A program made the translations under genes and the position numbers. A DNA stretch of 64,000 nucleotides from Flavobacteriales bacterium UBA4422 (GTDB lineage: Bacteria; Bacteroidota; Bacteroidia; Flavobacteriales_G; Salibacteraceae). Under the pieces are notes generated by a model. The model did not search any database and was not told the DNA's origin. It saw only the letters and a list, made by a program, of their open reading frames with translations. The DNA is taken from positions 72,109-136,108 of the forward strand of contig DGQE01000026.1 in NCBI GenBank assembly GCA_002389645.1, written 5' to 3'. Below are positions 37,008-46,016 of this stretch, in pieces. Each line of letters starts with the position of its first letter. Positions within the stretch are counted from its first letter, which is position 1.

Positions 37008-37171
37008 GCAACCCGAAATTAATCACTTGATTATTAAACAAATCCACTATTCAAAATTATCTTGTAATCAATAGTACACATTGAAAATAAGGAGCTACTA
37101 CTTTTGGTAGGCAAAGAATACTGCACACTATGGATAAAATATAAAAGCTTAATGAATCACTAGCCAACACT

Positions 37172-37999
37172 TTGGGCGTTGTAGTGATTGTGTTTTCAAT
37201 AATCGTAGCCTATTTCATTTATTCTCAAATATTGGGAAATCCTGATAATTTCATTGATGGCGACCCGAATAACCAGCCAAAAGAAGGGCATTACTTAGGC
37301 ACCATTTACAAAGGCGGTAAAATCATCATTCTGCAAATCAGCTTTATGATCATTTTAATGACATATGCGATTGAAAGGGGTTTTTCTCTTTTTAAGGCAA
37401 AAGGCAAAAAATCCAGTAAAGAGTTTGCCGAGAACATTAAACAAAACCTCGCTGCAAATAGCTTAGATTCAGCGTTAGAATCATGCAAAACTCAGAAAGG
37501 CGCCATAGCCAATGTTGTTTACAAAGGATCAAACTGTTATACAAGTGAGAATATACAGGGCCTACGACCAGAGGAAAAAGCTTATCAAATCAAGCGCGAC
37601 CTCGAGGAAGCCACAACCCTTGAAGTTCCAGATTTAGAGAAAAACATGATCATCATATCTACTATCGCATCTGTGGCTACGCTAGTTGGGCTTTTAGGAA
37701 CTGTAACAGGAATGATTCAAGCATTTTCAGCTTTGGCTATCGCTGGAACTCCTGATGCGGTTGGACTAGCAGGTGGTATTTCTCAAGCTTTGATAACTAC
37801 GGCACTTGGTATTTCAACTTCAGCTGTAGCCATCGTTATTTACAATTTCTACACGACCATGATTGACAACATTACTTATGGAATGGATGAGACCAATTAT
37901 GCCATTTTGAATCATTATAAGCAATCCGTTCAAATTTCAGAACCAGAACCAAAAGCATCTTTGACTTCGGAGACAGAAGAAAAGGAAGGCGATGTCTAA
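37172..37999 (+). CDS. MotA/TolQ/ExbB proton-channel protein with a probable nonsense codon at its true 5' end
   Basis: A 275-aa inner-membrane protein with three membrane helices (GVVVIVFSIIVAYFIYSQIL, IIILQISFMIILMTYAI, then TVTGMIQAFSALAIAG with the following helix) that forms the proton channel of a TonB-type motor. A TTG at 37172 is the first start in the open frame. Upstream, in the same frame, ATG 37130 reads MDKI, then TAA at 37142, then KLNESLANT directly into the protein. The natural start is therefore probably ATG 37130 and the TAA a substitution. A TACTTTTG box at 37099-37106 fits that start. The 3' end overlaps exbD by 8 nt. Confidence 0.75.
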   Translation: MGVVVIVFSIIVAYFIYSQILGNPDNFIDGDPNNQPKEGHYLGTIYKGGKIIILQISFMIILMTYAIERGFSLFKAKGKKSSKEFAENIKQNLAANSLDSALESCKTQKGAIANVVYKGSNCYTSENIQGLRPEEKAYQIKRDLEEATTLEVPDLEKNMIIISTIASVATLVGLLGTVTGMIQAFSALAIAGTPDAVGLAGGISQALITTALGISTSAVAIVIYNFYTTMIDNITYGMDETNYAILNHYKQSVQISEPEPKASLTSETEEKEGDV

Positions 38000-38597
38000 A
38001 CTAAGAAGCATAAAAAAACTCCCTAAACTCGACATGAACCCCATGGTTGACATGGCGTTTTTGTTGGTGAGCTTTTTTATGATGACCACAACATTTAAGG
38101 CTGACCTGCCTGCTGAGATTAGTATTCCTTTCTCAAAGGCTCAGCTTAAACTACCTGACAAAAACATTTGCACCATCACAATTGATGCTGAAGGACGCGT
38201 TTTCATTGGGCTCGACAATAAATTTGATCGAAAGCAAATGCTTCAATATGTTGCGCAACAGAATGCCATAAACCTCAGCAGTGATCAAGCAGAGCTGTTT
38301 TCACTGCTTTCGTCAAGTGGTGTTCCATTAGAAGAGATTAGCCATTTCTTGACACTAGAAGGCGATGAAAGAAAGGCATATTACCAATCCGGTATCCCAA
38401 TTTCGAAAGAAAACAATCAGCTCCGCAATTGGCTCATTGGATCACGATTATCCAATCCCAATTTAAGGTTTGCGATTAACGGTGATGGAGATGCATCAGT
38501 TGCTATAGTAAAAAGAGTTTTCGATATACTTCAAGATATAAATATCACTCGATTCAACCTTGTAACCGACACAGAAATAGATGCTTCCGAATCTTGA
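37992..38597 (+). CDS. ExbD-type biopolymer transport protein
   Basis: A 201-aa protein with the cytoplasmic start ending in KLDMNPMVDMAFLLVSFFMM, where the Asp in the membrane helix carries the proton path. The periplasmic part is longer than E. coli ExbD and contains a region rich in Ser/Leu (SDQAELFSLLSSSGVPLEE). It is the first of two tandem ExbD genes and overlaps both neighbours (8 and 17 nt), so expression of this operon is tightly coupled. Confidence 0.9.
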   Translation: MSKLRSIKKLPKLDMNPMVDMAFLLVSFFMMTTTFKADLPAEISIPFSKAQLKLPDKNICTITIDAEGRVFIGLDNKFDRKQMLQYVAQQNAINLSSDQAELFSLLSSSGVPLEEISHFLTLEGDERKAYYQSGIPISKENNQLRNWLIGSRLSNPNLRFAINGDGDASVAIVKRVFDILQDINITRFNLVTDTEIDASES

Positions 38598-39105
38598 TGA
38601 CATAGAAGTTGAAAAAATCAATGTGCGTCAATCAGATAACAAAACTGACAAACGCACTTTGAATGTTGACATGAATCCAATGGTGGATCTTGCATTTCTG
38701 CTGCTCACCTTTTTCATGTTAGCAACTACATTCAGTAAGCCGCAAGCGATGGAATTAATGATTCCAGCCAAGCCGAAAGATGAATTAGTAGAGCAAGAAA
38801 TGGCGGTTAAGGAATCTAAAACGTTAAGTATTGCACTGCAAAAAGATCAAGTACAGTGGTATAGAGGCATTACAGACCCTGAGGCTAATGTTATAAAATA
38901 CGATGAACTTGAAGACATGCTGCGTTCAGTCAATCAAAATACTGATGGTCTAGTTGTCCTCATTAAACCATTAGAATCAAGTAAATACGCGAACCTTGTT
39001 GATGTATTAGATGCGTTAAACTACAGTAATATTCAGCGATACGCGATTAGTGATCTAAGCGACTTTGATTTAACCTTAGAGGGAAACACCGCAACTAATG
39101 AATAA
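38581..39105 (+). CDS. Second ExbD-type biopolymer transport protein
   Basis: A 174-aa paralogue of the preceding gene, with the membrane segment VDMNPMVDLAFLLLTFFMLA and the same proton-path Asp. The periplasmic domain ends with ALNYSNIQRYAISDLSDFD, the family's terminal pattern. The ATG overlaps the previous gene by 17 nt and the TonB gene by 8 nt. Tandem ExbD genes of this kind are common in Bacteroidota. Confidence 0.9.
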   Translation: MLPNLDDIEVEKINVRQSDNKTDKRTLNVDMNPMVDLAFLLLTFFMLATTFSKPQAMELMIPAKPKDELVEQEMAVKESKTLSIALQKDQVQWYRGITDPEANVIKYDELEDMLRSVNQNTDGLVVLIKPLESSKYANLVDVLDALNYSNIQRYAISDLSDFDLTLEGNTATNE

Positions 39106-39829
39106 CTACTCTAACGGATATTTAGCCTATGGTGTTGAGGACAGAAAAAGCCTTTACACACGCTATGTTGTCTATTCTATGAGTATTGCCTCTACTCTTC
39201 TTCTTGGTATCATCCTCTATCCAATAGTAAAAGAACTACTTCAAAAGAAAGAAGTCGAAAAAATTAAAGTTGAAACTCCAAGAGTAGTCAACTACTCTCA
39301 GCTATCAGCTCCTCCACCAATTGACTTAGAAAAGCCTGAACCTGAATTATTCAAGGCACCACCCAAAGCCAAGCAAGTAAAGTTTATTCAACCAGTAGCT
39401 AAGAAAGATGAGGAAGTATTAGAAGAAGAAAACATTCCTACAATGGACGAGATGGAAAACGTTCAAATAAGTACCATTGAATCTGAAGGCATAGACAGCA
39501 TTATTGTTGATGAGGTATTGACTATCGAAGAGCCAGTCCAAGAAGAGGCATTTTCTTTTGTTGAGGTAATGCCATCCTTTGAAGGAGGCGATTCGGAGCT
39601 TTTGAAATATCTAGGGGATAACTTAAAGTACCCAAAAGTTGCGAAGGATGTGAATGCCGAGGGAGTCGTTTTCCTTCAATTTGTTGTTGAGGCAGACGGA
39701 AGCATAGCTGAAGTGAAAGTCTTAAGAAGTGTTTTTGAACCTTTAGACCAGGAAGCCATTCGCGTTATAAAGTCTATGCCAAAGTGGATTCCAGGTAAAC
39801 AAAACGGAAAAAACCTACGAGTTCTCTAA
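39098..39829 (+). CDS. TonB family energy transducer, C-terminally shortened by a TAA
   Basis: A 243-aa protein: one N-terminal membrane helix (SMSIASTLLLGIILYPIV), a Pro/Glu-rich periplasm-spanning region and the TonB C-terminal domain (SFEGGDSELLKYLGDNLKYP, EADGSIAEVKVLRSV). The frame stops at TAA 39827 after GKNLRVL, but the same frame continues TIPIRFDLQ and then a second TAA at 39857. TonB domains in this phylum end in a strand such as RV.YTLPIRF.LQ, so the TAA most likely replaces a Tyr codon. The missing last strand should harm receptor binding. It closes the exbB-exbD-exbD-tonB operon. Confidence 0.85.
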   Translation: MNNYSNGYLAYGVEDRKSLYTRYVVYSMSIASTLLLGIILYPIVKELLQKKEVEKIKVETPRVVNYSQLSAPPPIDLEKPEPELFKAPPKAKQVKFIQPVAKKDEEVLEEENIPTMDEMENVQISTIESEGIDSIIVDEVLTIEEPVQEEAFSFVEVMPSFEGGDSELLKYLGDNLKYPKVAKDVNAEGVVFLQFVVEADGSIAEVKVLRSVFEPLDQEAIRVIKSMPKWIPGKQNGKNLRVL

Positions 39830-39873
39830 ACCATTCCTATAAGGTTTGATCTTCAATAAGAAAAGTCGAATTT

Positions 39874-40290
39874 TTATTTCAAATCTTTTTCGGAAAGATT
39901 CAAGTTCTTACCTCTTTCATCCTTTATTCTCCAATAAGTACGACTGATCTTAGGAATCTTCTTATCGATTGTAGAGGCATAATCAAGAAATTTTTCATTC
40001 GTAGTATCATTCGAAAAAGAGCGACCAATTACGACTGTAACTGCTTTTATAATCTCTTTAACATCCGAATCAGTCATTTCTGCATGCTCTTCTATAGTGC
40101 ATTTTTTAATACCTAAAAAGCTACAAGGACCGAAATGATTTTCACCAAGTGACTTGTATATTATAATATTCGGATCATTAAGTATCTGATTTACAGCAAA
40201 TTCTCGCTCATCTTTTTTTGATGAAGCAAGCATTTTTTCAATTGCAATCAGATTTTCAACGATGTCAGATCTTTTCTTTACTAAGTTCAT
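39874..40290 (-). CDS. Hypothetical protein
   Basis: A 138-aa soluble, mostly helical protein (KKRSDIVENLIAIEKMLASS, AEMTDSDVKEIIKAVTVVIG) with two Cys (FGPCSFLGIKKCTIEEH) that might bind metal. It ends with YWRIKDERGKNLNLSEKD. I recognise no family. The gene stands alone, is AT-rich and has no evident operon partner; 270 nt of non-coding sequence separates it from the divergent mutA gene. Confidence 0.6.
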   Translation of the reverse strand: MNLVKKRSDIVENLIAIEKMLASSKKDEREFAVNQILNDPNIIIYKSLGENHFGPCSFLGIKKCTIEEHAEMTDSDVKEIIKAVTVVIGRSFSNDTTNEKFLDYASTIDKKIPKISRTYWRIKDERGKNLNLSEKDLK

Positions 40291-40548
40291 AATTGCGCTT
40301 AAGTCTTTCTATTACTCAGTGGCTAACATAAATCAATTCTAATATATGGGCCATTATATTTTTAGGTAGTTCTTAACGATGCATTGTTATTAGTGACTCT
40401 TCTCACAACACTTTTCAACAAATCAGCATTCTTTTTTAAGTCGACCAAGCTAAACAGTAAACCTTCAAATAAGTTTAAATGCAGCATGTGATCGCATAAT
40501 TCGTAATCATTCTAAACGCGAAAACGCGCTCAGGTTTTTGTTGGATGC

Positions 40549-40556
40549 TATCTTCG
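40549..40556 (+). promoter_or_regulatory. -7 promoter element of mutA
   Basis: TATCTTCG ends 4 nt before the ATG at 40561. The small inverted repeat CGCG-AAAA-CGCG lies at 40517-40528, about where the -33 region is expected; it is a candidate operator. Confidence 0.5.
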
Positions 40557-40560
40557 CTCT

Positions 40561-41778
40561 ATGAGTAATTCTGATTATCTAAACTCTTTTCCAAAGGATA
40601 CAACTGATGCATGGCGCAATCGTGTTGAGCGAGAGTTGAAGGGAAAGTCTTATGAAGATTTCCTTATCTGGAAAAGCAACGAGGGCTTCGAGATTGAAGC
40701 TTGGCAAAACTCTAGACCATCTCCTTTACCTCGTTTAATTGCCCCTAGCGATCCTTGGAAAATTATTGAACCGATATATTCTACTGACGCTCAAGAGGCA
40801 AACAAATTAGCTTTAGCTGCTCTAAATGTTGGTGCCGAGGCAGTTTGGTTTCAAAAGAGCTTTTTAGGAGCTGCATCTCAAGTTGCTTCTCAAGGTATTG
40901 ACAAGGGTATCGCTCCTGTTTTTATCCGCAATGGAAACATAACAAACCCTTTTCAATCACTTCTCAAATCAGGACAATCTAATGATACAGAAAGTGAAGA
41001 AACCACTTTCTATTTAGATGGGAACCGATTACGTGAGCGTGGTGCAGGTGTAATTGATGAGCTTGCAATACTGCTATCTCAAGCAATTGAGCTTGGGAGA
41101 AAAACCAATTTCGAAAAACAACCATTGTTTGTTTCTGGAATCGGAAATGCATTCTTGACTGAAGTGGCGAAGCTGAGGGCGTTAAGATGGCTATGGCTAT
41201 CAATACTGCAAAAAGAAGGAAAAACGCCTCAGAACGCATCTATTCTAGCTAAGAACCTAACTATTGGATATGCCTTAAACGATGAGCATACAAATATTTT
41301 GAGAGCCACGTCCTCTGCCATGTCATCCGCAATTGGTGGTGCGCAATACGTAATGATTGAACCTTGGGATAGAAGCTGGAAGGATCAAAATACCTTCAGC
41401 TCTAGAATAAGCAGAAACATCCAGAATTTGCTTAAAGAAGAAGCTAGATTAGATAAAAATCTCAACCCGGCTGATGGCTCCTATTTGATAGAGAACCTCA
41501 CTGTGAAAATCGCAAAACTGGCTTGGGCTAAAGTCAACGAAATAGAAAGTAAAGGAGGCTTCACAGAATATGCCCTAAGTGGTCAGTTGAAATCTGGTTT
41601 AAACAAATCCAGAGCGCAGATAATTGACAGTTATGAGAAAAACCGATCAATTCTAGTAGGTGTGAATAAATTTCAATCTTCAGAAATGAAGACCGAGACT
41701 AAAAGATCTTCGAGTCATTATGAATTGTTACCGGATTTAATGGAAATTCCTTTTGCACTTCAAAACCAGCAATCATGA
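40561..41778 (+). CDS. mutA: Methylmalonyl-CoA mutase, small subunit
   Basis: A 405-aa subunit that pairs with MutB in the B12-dependent interconversion of methylmalonyl-CoA and succinyl-CoA. It has the mutase TIM-barrel fold (DAWRNRVERELKGKSYEDFL, the opening typical of MutA) but no cobalamin domain, as expected for the short subunit (E. coli-like single-chain enzymes are longer). Segments such as AIGGAQYVMIEPWDRSW match the barrel end. The stop overlaps the mutB start by 4 nt. The complex serves propionate catabolism or propionate production. Confidence 0.93.
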   Translation: MSNSDYLNSFPKDTTDAWRNRVERELKGKSYEDFLIWKSNEGFEIEAWQNSRPSPLPRLIAPSDPWKIIEPIYSTDAQEANKLALAALNVGAEAVWFQKSFLGAASQVASQGIDKGIAPVFIRNGNITNPFQSLLKSGQSNDTESEETTFYLDGNRLRERGAGVIDELAILLSQAIELGRKTNFEKQPLFVSGIGNAFLTEVAKLRALRWLWLSILQKEGKTPQNASILAKNLTIGYALNDEHTNILRATSSAMSSAIGGAQYVMIEPWDRSWKDQNTFSSRISRNIQNLLKEEARLDKNLNPADGSYLIENLTVKIAKLAWAKVNEIESKGGFTEYALSGQLKSGLNKSRAQIIDSYEKNRSILVGVNKFQSSEMKTETKRSSSHYELLPDLMEIPFALQNQQS

Positions 41779-43916
41779 GTAATTATAGTACGATAGGATT
41801 TGATGAATTGGTTGGCGCCCCTGCCCCATCTACCTCTCAATCAATCCAACACTCTTGGAAGTCGCCAGAAGGAATTGAAGTGCCAATGGTTCAAGATGCA
41901 ATACCTGACTCATCATTTCCTCATTTAATCTCTGGAGCTGGTGCTGCTCCTTATTTAAGAGGACCATATGCGAGTATGTACACCATTAGACCATGGACTT
42001 TACGTCAGTATGCTGGATTCAGCACAGCTGAAGAATCAAACGCTTTTTATCGGAAAAACTTAGCTGCTGGGCAAAAAGGTCTATCTGTAGCCTTTGATCT
42101 AGCCACCCATCGAGGATATGACAGCGATCATGAAAGAGTTAAAGGTGACGTTGGTAAAGCTGGCGTTGCCATCGACACTGTGGAAGATATGAAAGTGCTC
42201 TTTGATCAGATTCCTTTAGATCAAATGTCAGTTTCCATGACAATGAATGGAGCAGTCATACCAATCATGGCATTTTTTATTGTGGCAGCTGAAGAACAAG
42301 AAGTTGGTCCTGAAGCTTTAACTGGAACAATCCAGAATGACATCTTGAAGGAATTCATGGTTAGAAACACATACATCTACCCACCTCAACCTTCAATGCA
42401 CATCATTGGCGATATATTTCGATATGCTTCAGAGAAAATGCCAAAGTTTAACTCAATAAGTATTTCGGGTTATCACATGCACGAAGCTGGTGCAACAGCG
42501 GATATAGAGTTAGCATATACTTTGGCAGATGGTTTAGAGTATATCAGAACTGGAATTGATGCAGGTCTAAAAATTGATGAGTTTGCTCCAAGACTATCTT
42601 TCTTCTGGGGCATCGGAATGAATCATTTCATGGAAATAGCCAAAATGCGCGCTGGTCGAGTATTATGGTCTCGAATTGTTAAGCAGTTCGACCCTCAAAA
42701 GGAAAAGAGCATGGCTCTTAGAACGCACAGTCAAACTTCTGGCTGGAGCTTAACCGAACAAGATGCCTTCAACAATGTGGCACGAACAAGCATAGAAGCA
42801 CTAGCCGCGGCAATGGGCGGAACACAATCGCTACATACAAATTCACTGGATGAGGCAATAGCACTTCCAACAGACTTTTCAGCACGGATAGCAAGAAATA
42901 CCCAGCTATTTTGGCAAATGGAAAGTGACATTACCAAGGGGATTGATCCTTGGGGTGGCTCTTATTATGTAGAGCATCTGACTGCTGGCCTAATTGATAA
43001 AGCTTGGAAACTCATCGAAGAAGTAGAAGAGCTAGGTGGAATGACCAAAGCCATTGAAGCAGGGGTACCTAAAATGAGAATTGAGGAAGCTGCTGCTCGC
43101 AAACAGGCTGGCATTGATAGTGGACAAGAAATTATTGTCGGAGTGAATCGCTATGAAATTGATGATGACACTGAACTTGATATCCGTGACGTTGATAATA
43201 GCAAGGTTAGAATATCTCAAATAGAAAGAATCAATGCTGTAAAAGCCAATCGCAATGAGGAAGAAGTGAATGAAGCTTTGGAGGCATTAGCAGCATGTGC
43301 TCAAACTGGAGAAGGCAATCTGCTCGATCAAGCAGTTATTGCCGCTAGAAGAAGAGCAACCTTGGGTGAAATTAGTTCTGCAATGGAAAAAGCATTTGGA
43401 CGGCACAGGGCGGAAACAAAAACAATCAGTGGAGTTTATTCTGGAGCGATGAAACAAGACAAAACCTTTGAAGAAGCACACGCCTTAGCAGAAAAAGTAG
43501 CTGAATTAGAAGGAAGAAGGCCACGCATATTGGTCGCTAAAATGGGACAAGACGGCCATGATAGAGGAGCGAAAGTTATCGCTTCATCATTTGCAGACAT
43601 CGGATTTGATGTTGACGTTGGCCCCCTCTTCTCAACCCCAGCTGAAGTGGCTAAAATGGCCATGGAAAATGACGTTCATTTTGTAGGCGTTAGCTCATTG
43701 GCAGCAGGTCATAAGACATTGGTCCCTGAATTGGTAAAAGAACTACAACTTGTTGGACGTGGCGATGCAATTGTTGTTGCTGGTGGAGTAATTCCAAAAC
43801 AAGACTACCAATACCTTTACGATGCCGGAGTTGCAGCAGTTTTTGGTCCTGGGACAGTGATAAGTCAAGCGGCAATTTCATTGCTAAATAAGCTAATTGA
43901 GCGCTTACAACACTAA
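41775..43916 (+). CDS. mutB: Methylmalonyl-CoA mutase, large subunit
   Basis: A 713-aa catalytic subunit. The barrel has AGFSTAEESNAFYRKNLAAG and the substrate-site SVSMTMNGAVIPIMAF; the C-terminal B12 domain binds cobalamin base-off through H595 in GQDGHDRGAKV, and the SxL and GG loops follow (VGVSSLAAGH, VVAGGVIP). It forms a heterodimer with the 405-aa subunit encoded immediately upstream. Epimerase and a MeaB-like chaperone gene are not in this window. Confidence 0.97.
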   Translation: MSNYSTIGFDELVGAPAPSTSQSIQHSWKSPEGIEVPMVQDAIPDSSFPHLISGAGAAPYLRGPYASMYTIRPWTLRQYAGFSTAEESNAFYRKNLAAGQKGLSVAFDLATHRGYDSDHERVKGDVGKAGVAIDTVEDMKVLFDQIPLDQMSVSMTMNGAVIPIMAFFIVAAEEQEVGPEALTGTIQNDILKEFMVRNTYIYPPQPSMHIIGDIFRYASEKMPKFNSISISGYHMHEAGATADIELAYTLADGLEYIRTGIDAGLKIDEFAPRLSFFWGIGMNHFMEIAKMRAGRVLWSRIVKQFDPQKEKSMALRTHSQTSGWSLTEQDAFNNVARTSIEALAAAMGGTQSLHTNSLDEAIALPTDFSARIARNTQLFWQMESDITKGIDPWGGSYYVEHLTAGLIDKAWKLIEEVEELGGMTKAIEAGVPKMRIEEAAARKQAGIDSGQEIIVGVNRYEIDDDTELDIRDVDNSKVRISQIERINAVKANRNEEEVNEALEALAACAQTGEGNLLDQAVIAARRRATLGEISSAMEKAFGRHRAETKTISGVYSGAMKQDKTFEEAHALAEKVAELEGRRPRILVAKMGQDGHDRGAKVIASSFADIGFDVDVGPLFSTPAEVAKMAMENDVHFVGVSSLAAGHKTLVPELVKELQLVGRGDAIVVAGGVIPKQDYQYLYDAGVAAVFGPGTVISQAAISLLNKLIERLQH

Positions 43917-43967
43917 AATAGTAGTTCGTTTGTTGGTTAAAGTGCCTAAATCAATTGAGAGTACGCA

Positions 43968-44330
43968 CTATAATCCCTTCTCTCGTTTCACGATTAGAAC
44001 TTCATCATTTTCCAACTCAAGGTATCCCATTTCATAGCAAAAATAGTAGATGGAACCTGTTTTAGTTTCGTAGGTATGAGTGAAGTAATTGAAGCTAAAA
44101 CCTTTAGACAACAGTTTGTCTCTGGATGTTTTAGTCTTGTCTTTGGGGTTTAACTCTACCAATATTCTCCTGTTTTTTCTTAGAGTGTTATTAATATTCC
44201 TAACTAGGTTATTTGCATCGCTGTTATTTCGGTTGTTGTATGCATTCCGGCATTGGTCGCTGCAAAACTTCTTATCTGCTCTACCTATAAGCTTATCTCC
44301 GCACTCTAAACATTTCGATTCCAAAGCCAT
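43968..44330 (-). CDS. Small zinc-ribbon protein
   Basis: A 120-aa cytoplasmic protein with an N-terminal zinc ribbon of the type CLECGDKLIGRADKKFCSDQC (four Cys, residues about 8-27), followed by a basic helical segment (NLVRNINNTLRKNRRILVEL) and a beta-rich tail (NYFTHTYETKTGSIYYFC). The ribbon resembles zinc-finger elements in several DNA- or RNA-associated small proteins; it is common in Bacteroidota with unknown role. It is a single gene. Confidence 0.72.
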   Translation of the reverse strand: MALESKCLECGDKLIGRADKKFCSDQCRNAYNNRNNSDANNLVRNINNTLRKNRRILVELNPKDKTKTSRDKLLSKGFSFNYFTHTYETKTGSIYYFCYEMGYLELENDEVLIVKREKGL

Positions 44331-44434
44331 AGTCTCAAAAATAGAACTTACACGCTATATCTCAAAAAAGAGAAATCACGGATTCTAGCGTTTTAGATTA
44401 ATTTTTAGCAAATCGAAAATTAGAAACAACTCAT

Positions 44435-45520
44435 ATGCGAACCCTAAGCATTTTTACTCTTGTTATTTGTTTGCAAGCAAAAGTTATTGCTCAAACGCAA
44501 GTAGTTCATACTCCAAGAACCAGTCCCCGTGCCAAAATATCACAAACTATTGGCATCACTGATGTAACCATTAACTATTCTAGGCCAGGAGTTAGAGGTC
44601 GAGAAATTTGGGGGAACCTTGTATTTGGTATGCATAACCCTGGATGGGGAACTGCCAAAAGTGCTCCTTGGAGAGCTGGTGCAGACGAGAATACGGTAAT
44701 CACTTTTTCTACCGATGTAAAGTTAAATGGAGTTCAAGTAAAAGCCGGTAGCTATGGCCTATTCATGGTAGTTGAAGCAGATGGAGCTATAGAAATACTA
44801 CTTTGTTCTAATAACGAAAGCTGGGGTGCATATTTCTTTGATGAGAATGAAATAGTTGCAAGAGCCAGCTCTTCATGGCAAGAGCATCCATTTACAGAAT
44901 ACCTAGAATATGAATTCAATGATTTTACGGAAACAAGTGTCTATTGTGCCTTAAACTGGGAAGAAAAGTCAATTCCATTTGAAATTGAAGTTGATATCAA
45001 TAAAACAGTAGTCAATCAGCTAAGAAACGACTTAAGAGGAACCGCTCGCTTCTCTTTTGTTGGACCTTTAGAAGCAGCTGATTGGTGCGTGAGTAATAAT
45101 ACCAATCTTGAAGAGGCTCTTGAATGGGCAAAATTGGCCGTTACAATGGATAATCAATTCCAAACTCTAAAGGTGAAAGCAGCTGCAGAATATGCTTGAG
45201 GCGAGACCGAAGAAGCTCAGGCTACTATGAAAGAAGCTATGCCACTAGCCAACATCTTTGAACTTCATTCTTATGGCAGGCAATTAATCACAGAAGGCAA
45301 GTTAGATCAGGCAATAGATGTCTTTAAAGCAAATGCAAAGCTTCATCCAAATACATGGCCTGTGAATTATGGCATGGCTCGCGGGCTATCTGCCAAAGGC
45401 GATTATTCCAAAGCAGCTGAATATTTGCAAAAAGCACAAGCAAATTGTCCGGATGATGTCAATCGCGAAATCATTAAAAAGAATATCGATAAACTTCAGC
45501 GCAAGGAAGACATCAACTAA
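44435..45520 (+). pseudogene. DUF2911-plus-TPR secreted protein interrupted by an in-frame TGA
   Basis: The frame opens with a signal peptide (SIFTLVICLQAKVIAQ) and a DUF2911 domain (RVSPRAKVSQTIG-like start: RTSPRAKISQTIGITDVTI; core TAKSAPWRAGADENTVITFS). At codon 255 (45197-45199) TGA interrupts; the frame then runs on without interruption through GETEEAQATMKEAMPLANIF and TPR-like helices (GKLDQAIDVFKANAKLHPNT) to 45520. The TPR part is expected in this family, so one substitution explains the break. As read, the truncated DUF2911 part would still be exported. The role is unknown. Confidence 0.82.
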
Positions 45521-45547
45521 TCGAAAGTTAGATCTAGATAATCTTTC

Positions 45548-45568
45548 ACTCTATAGAGAATGTAGAGT
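45548..45568 (+). promoter_or_regulatory. Operator ACTCTA-N9-TAGAGT upstream of rrf2
   Basis: ACTCTA (45548-45553) and TAGAGT (45563-45568) form an exact inverted repeat with 9 nt between. The same half-sites and spacing recur at 46017-46037. The site directly abuts the -7 box TACTTTAG (45568-45575), so binding would block transcription of rrf2, which suggests autorepression. Confidence 0.75.
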
Positions 45569-45581
45569 ACTTTAGCGGTCT

Positions 45582-45995
45582 ATGCTATCGAAAAAAGCAA
45601 AATATGCAATGTTGGCCCTAGTGCATTTGGCCAAACACCAAGACGAGGGTCCTGTGCTAATTAGCAAGATCGCTGAGGAAGAAAACATTCCACAAAAGTT
45701 CCTTGAAGCCATTCTTCTTGACCTAAAGAAGGACGGAATGCTAGCGAGTAAAAAAGGAAAAGGCGGAGGGTATTACTTAATCAAATCAACGGATGAAGTA
45801 AACATGGCCGATGTTATGCGATTGTTTGATGGTGCAATAGCACTATTGCCTTGTGTTACATTTAAATATTACGAACGTTGCGAGGAGTGTAAAGACGAAG
45901 AAACCTGTGGCATTCGAGATACGTTCATGGAGGTTCGAAATCAAACTGTGGATATTTTGAAAGCCTCTACCCTTTCTCAAATTCTCAAGAAGTAA
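45582..45995 (+). CDS. Rrf2 family transcriptional regulator
   Basis: A 137-aa winged-helix regulator. The DNA-binding region is at the N-terminus (SKKAKYAMLALVHLAKHQ, IAEEENIPQKFLEAILLDL, GGGYYLI), and the C-terminal half has Cys at 91, 100, 103 and 109 (PCVTFKYYERC, then ECKDEETCG), which suggests an iron-sulfur cluster or a metabolite/thiol sensor. The promoter carries ACTCTA-N9-TAGAGT, and the next gene has an identical arrangement, so the protein probably represses itself and the adjacent DUF2490-SLC13 pair. The -7 box ends 6 nt before the ATG. Confidence 0.88.
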   Translation: MLSKKAKYAMLALVHLAKHQDEGPVLISKIAEEENIPQKFLEAILLDLKKDGMLASKKGKGGGYYLIKSTDEVNMADVMRLFDGAIALLPCVTFKYYERCEECKDEETCGIRDTFMEVRNQTVDILKASTLSQILKK

Positions 45996-46016
45996 ACTAT
46001 CTAGAATAAAATTATT

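Noticed and set aside
3196..45520. Reassignment of TAG, TAA or TGA as sense codons
   Set aside because: All three stops are used as normal terminators by many intact genes in this window, so a general code change is not possible.
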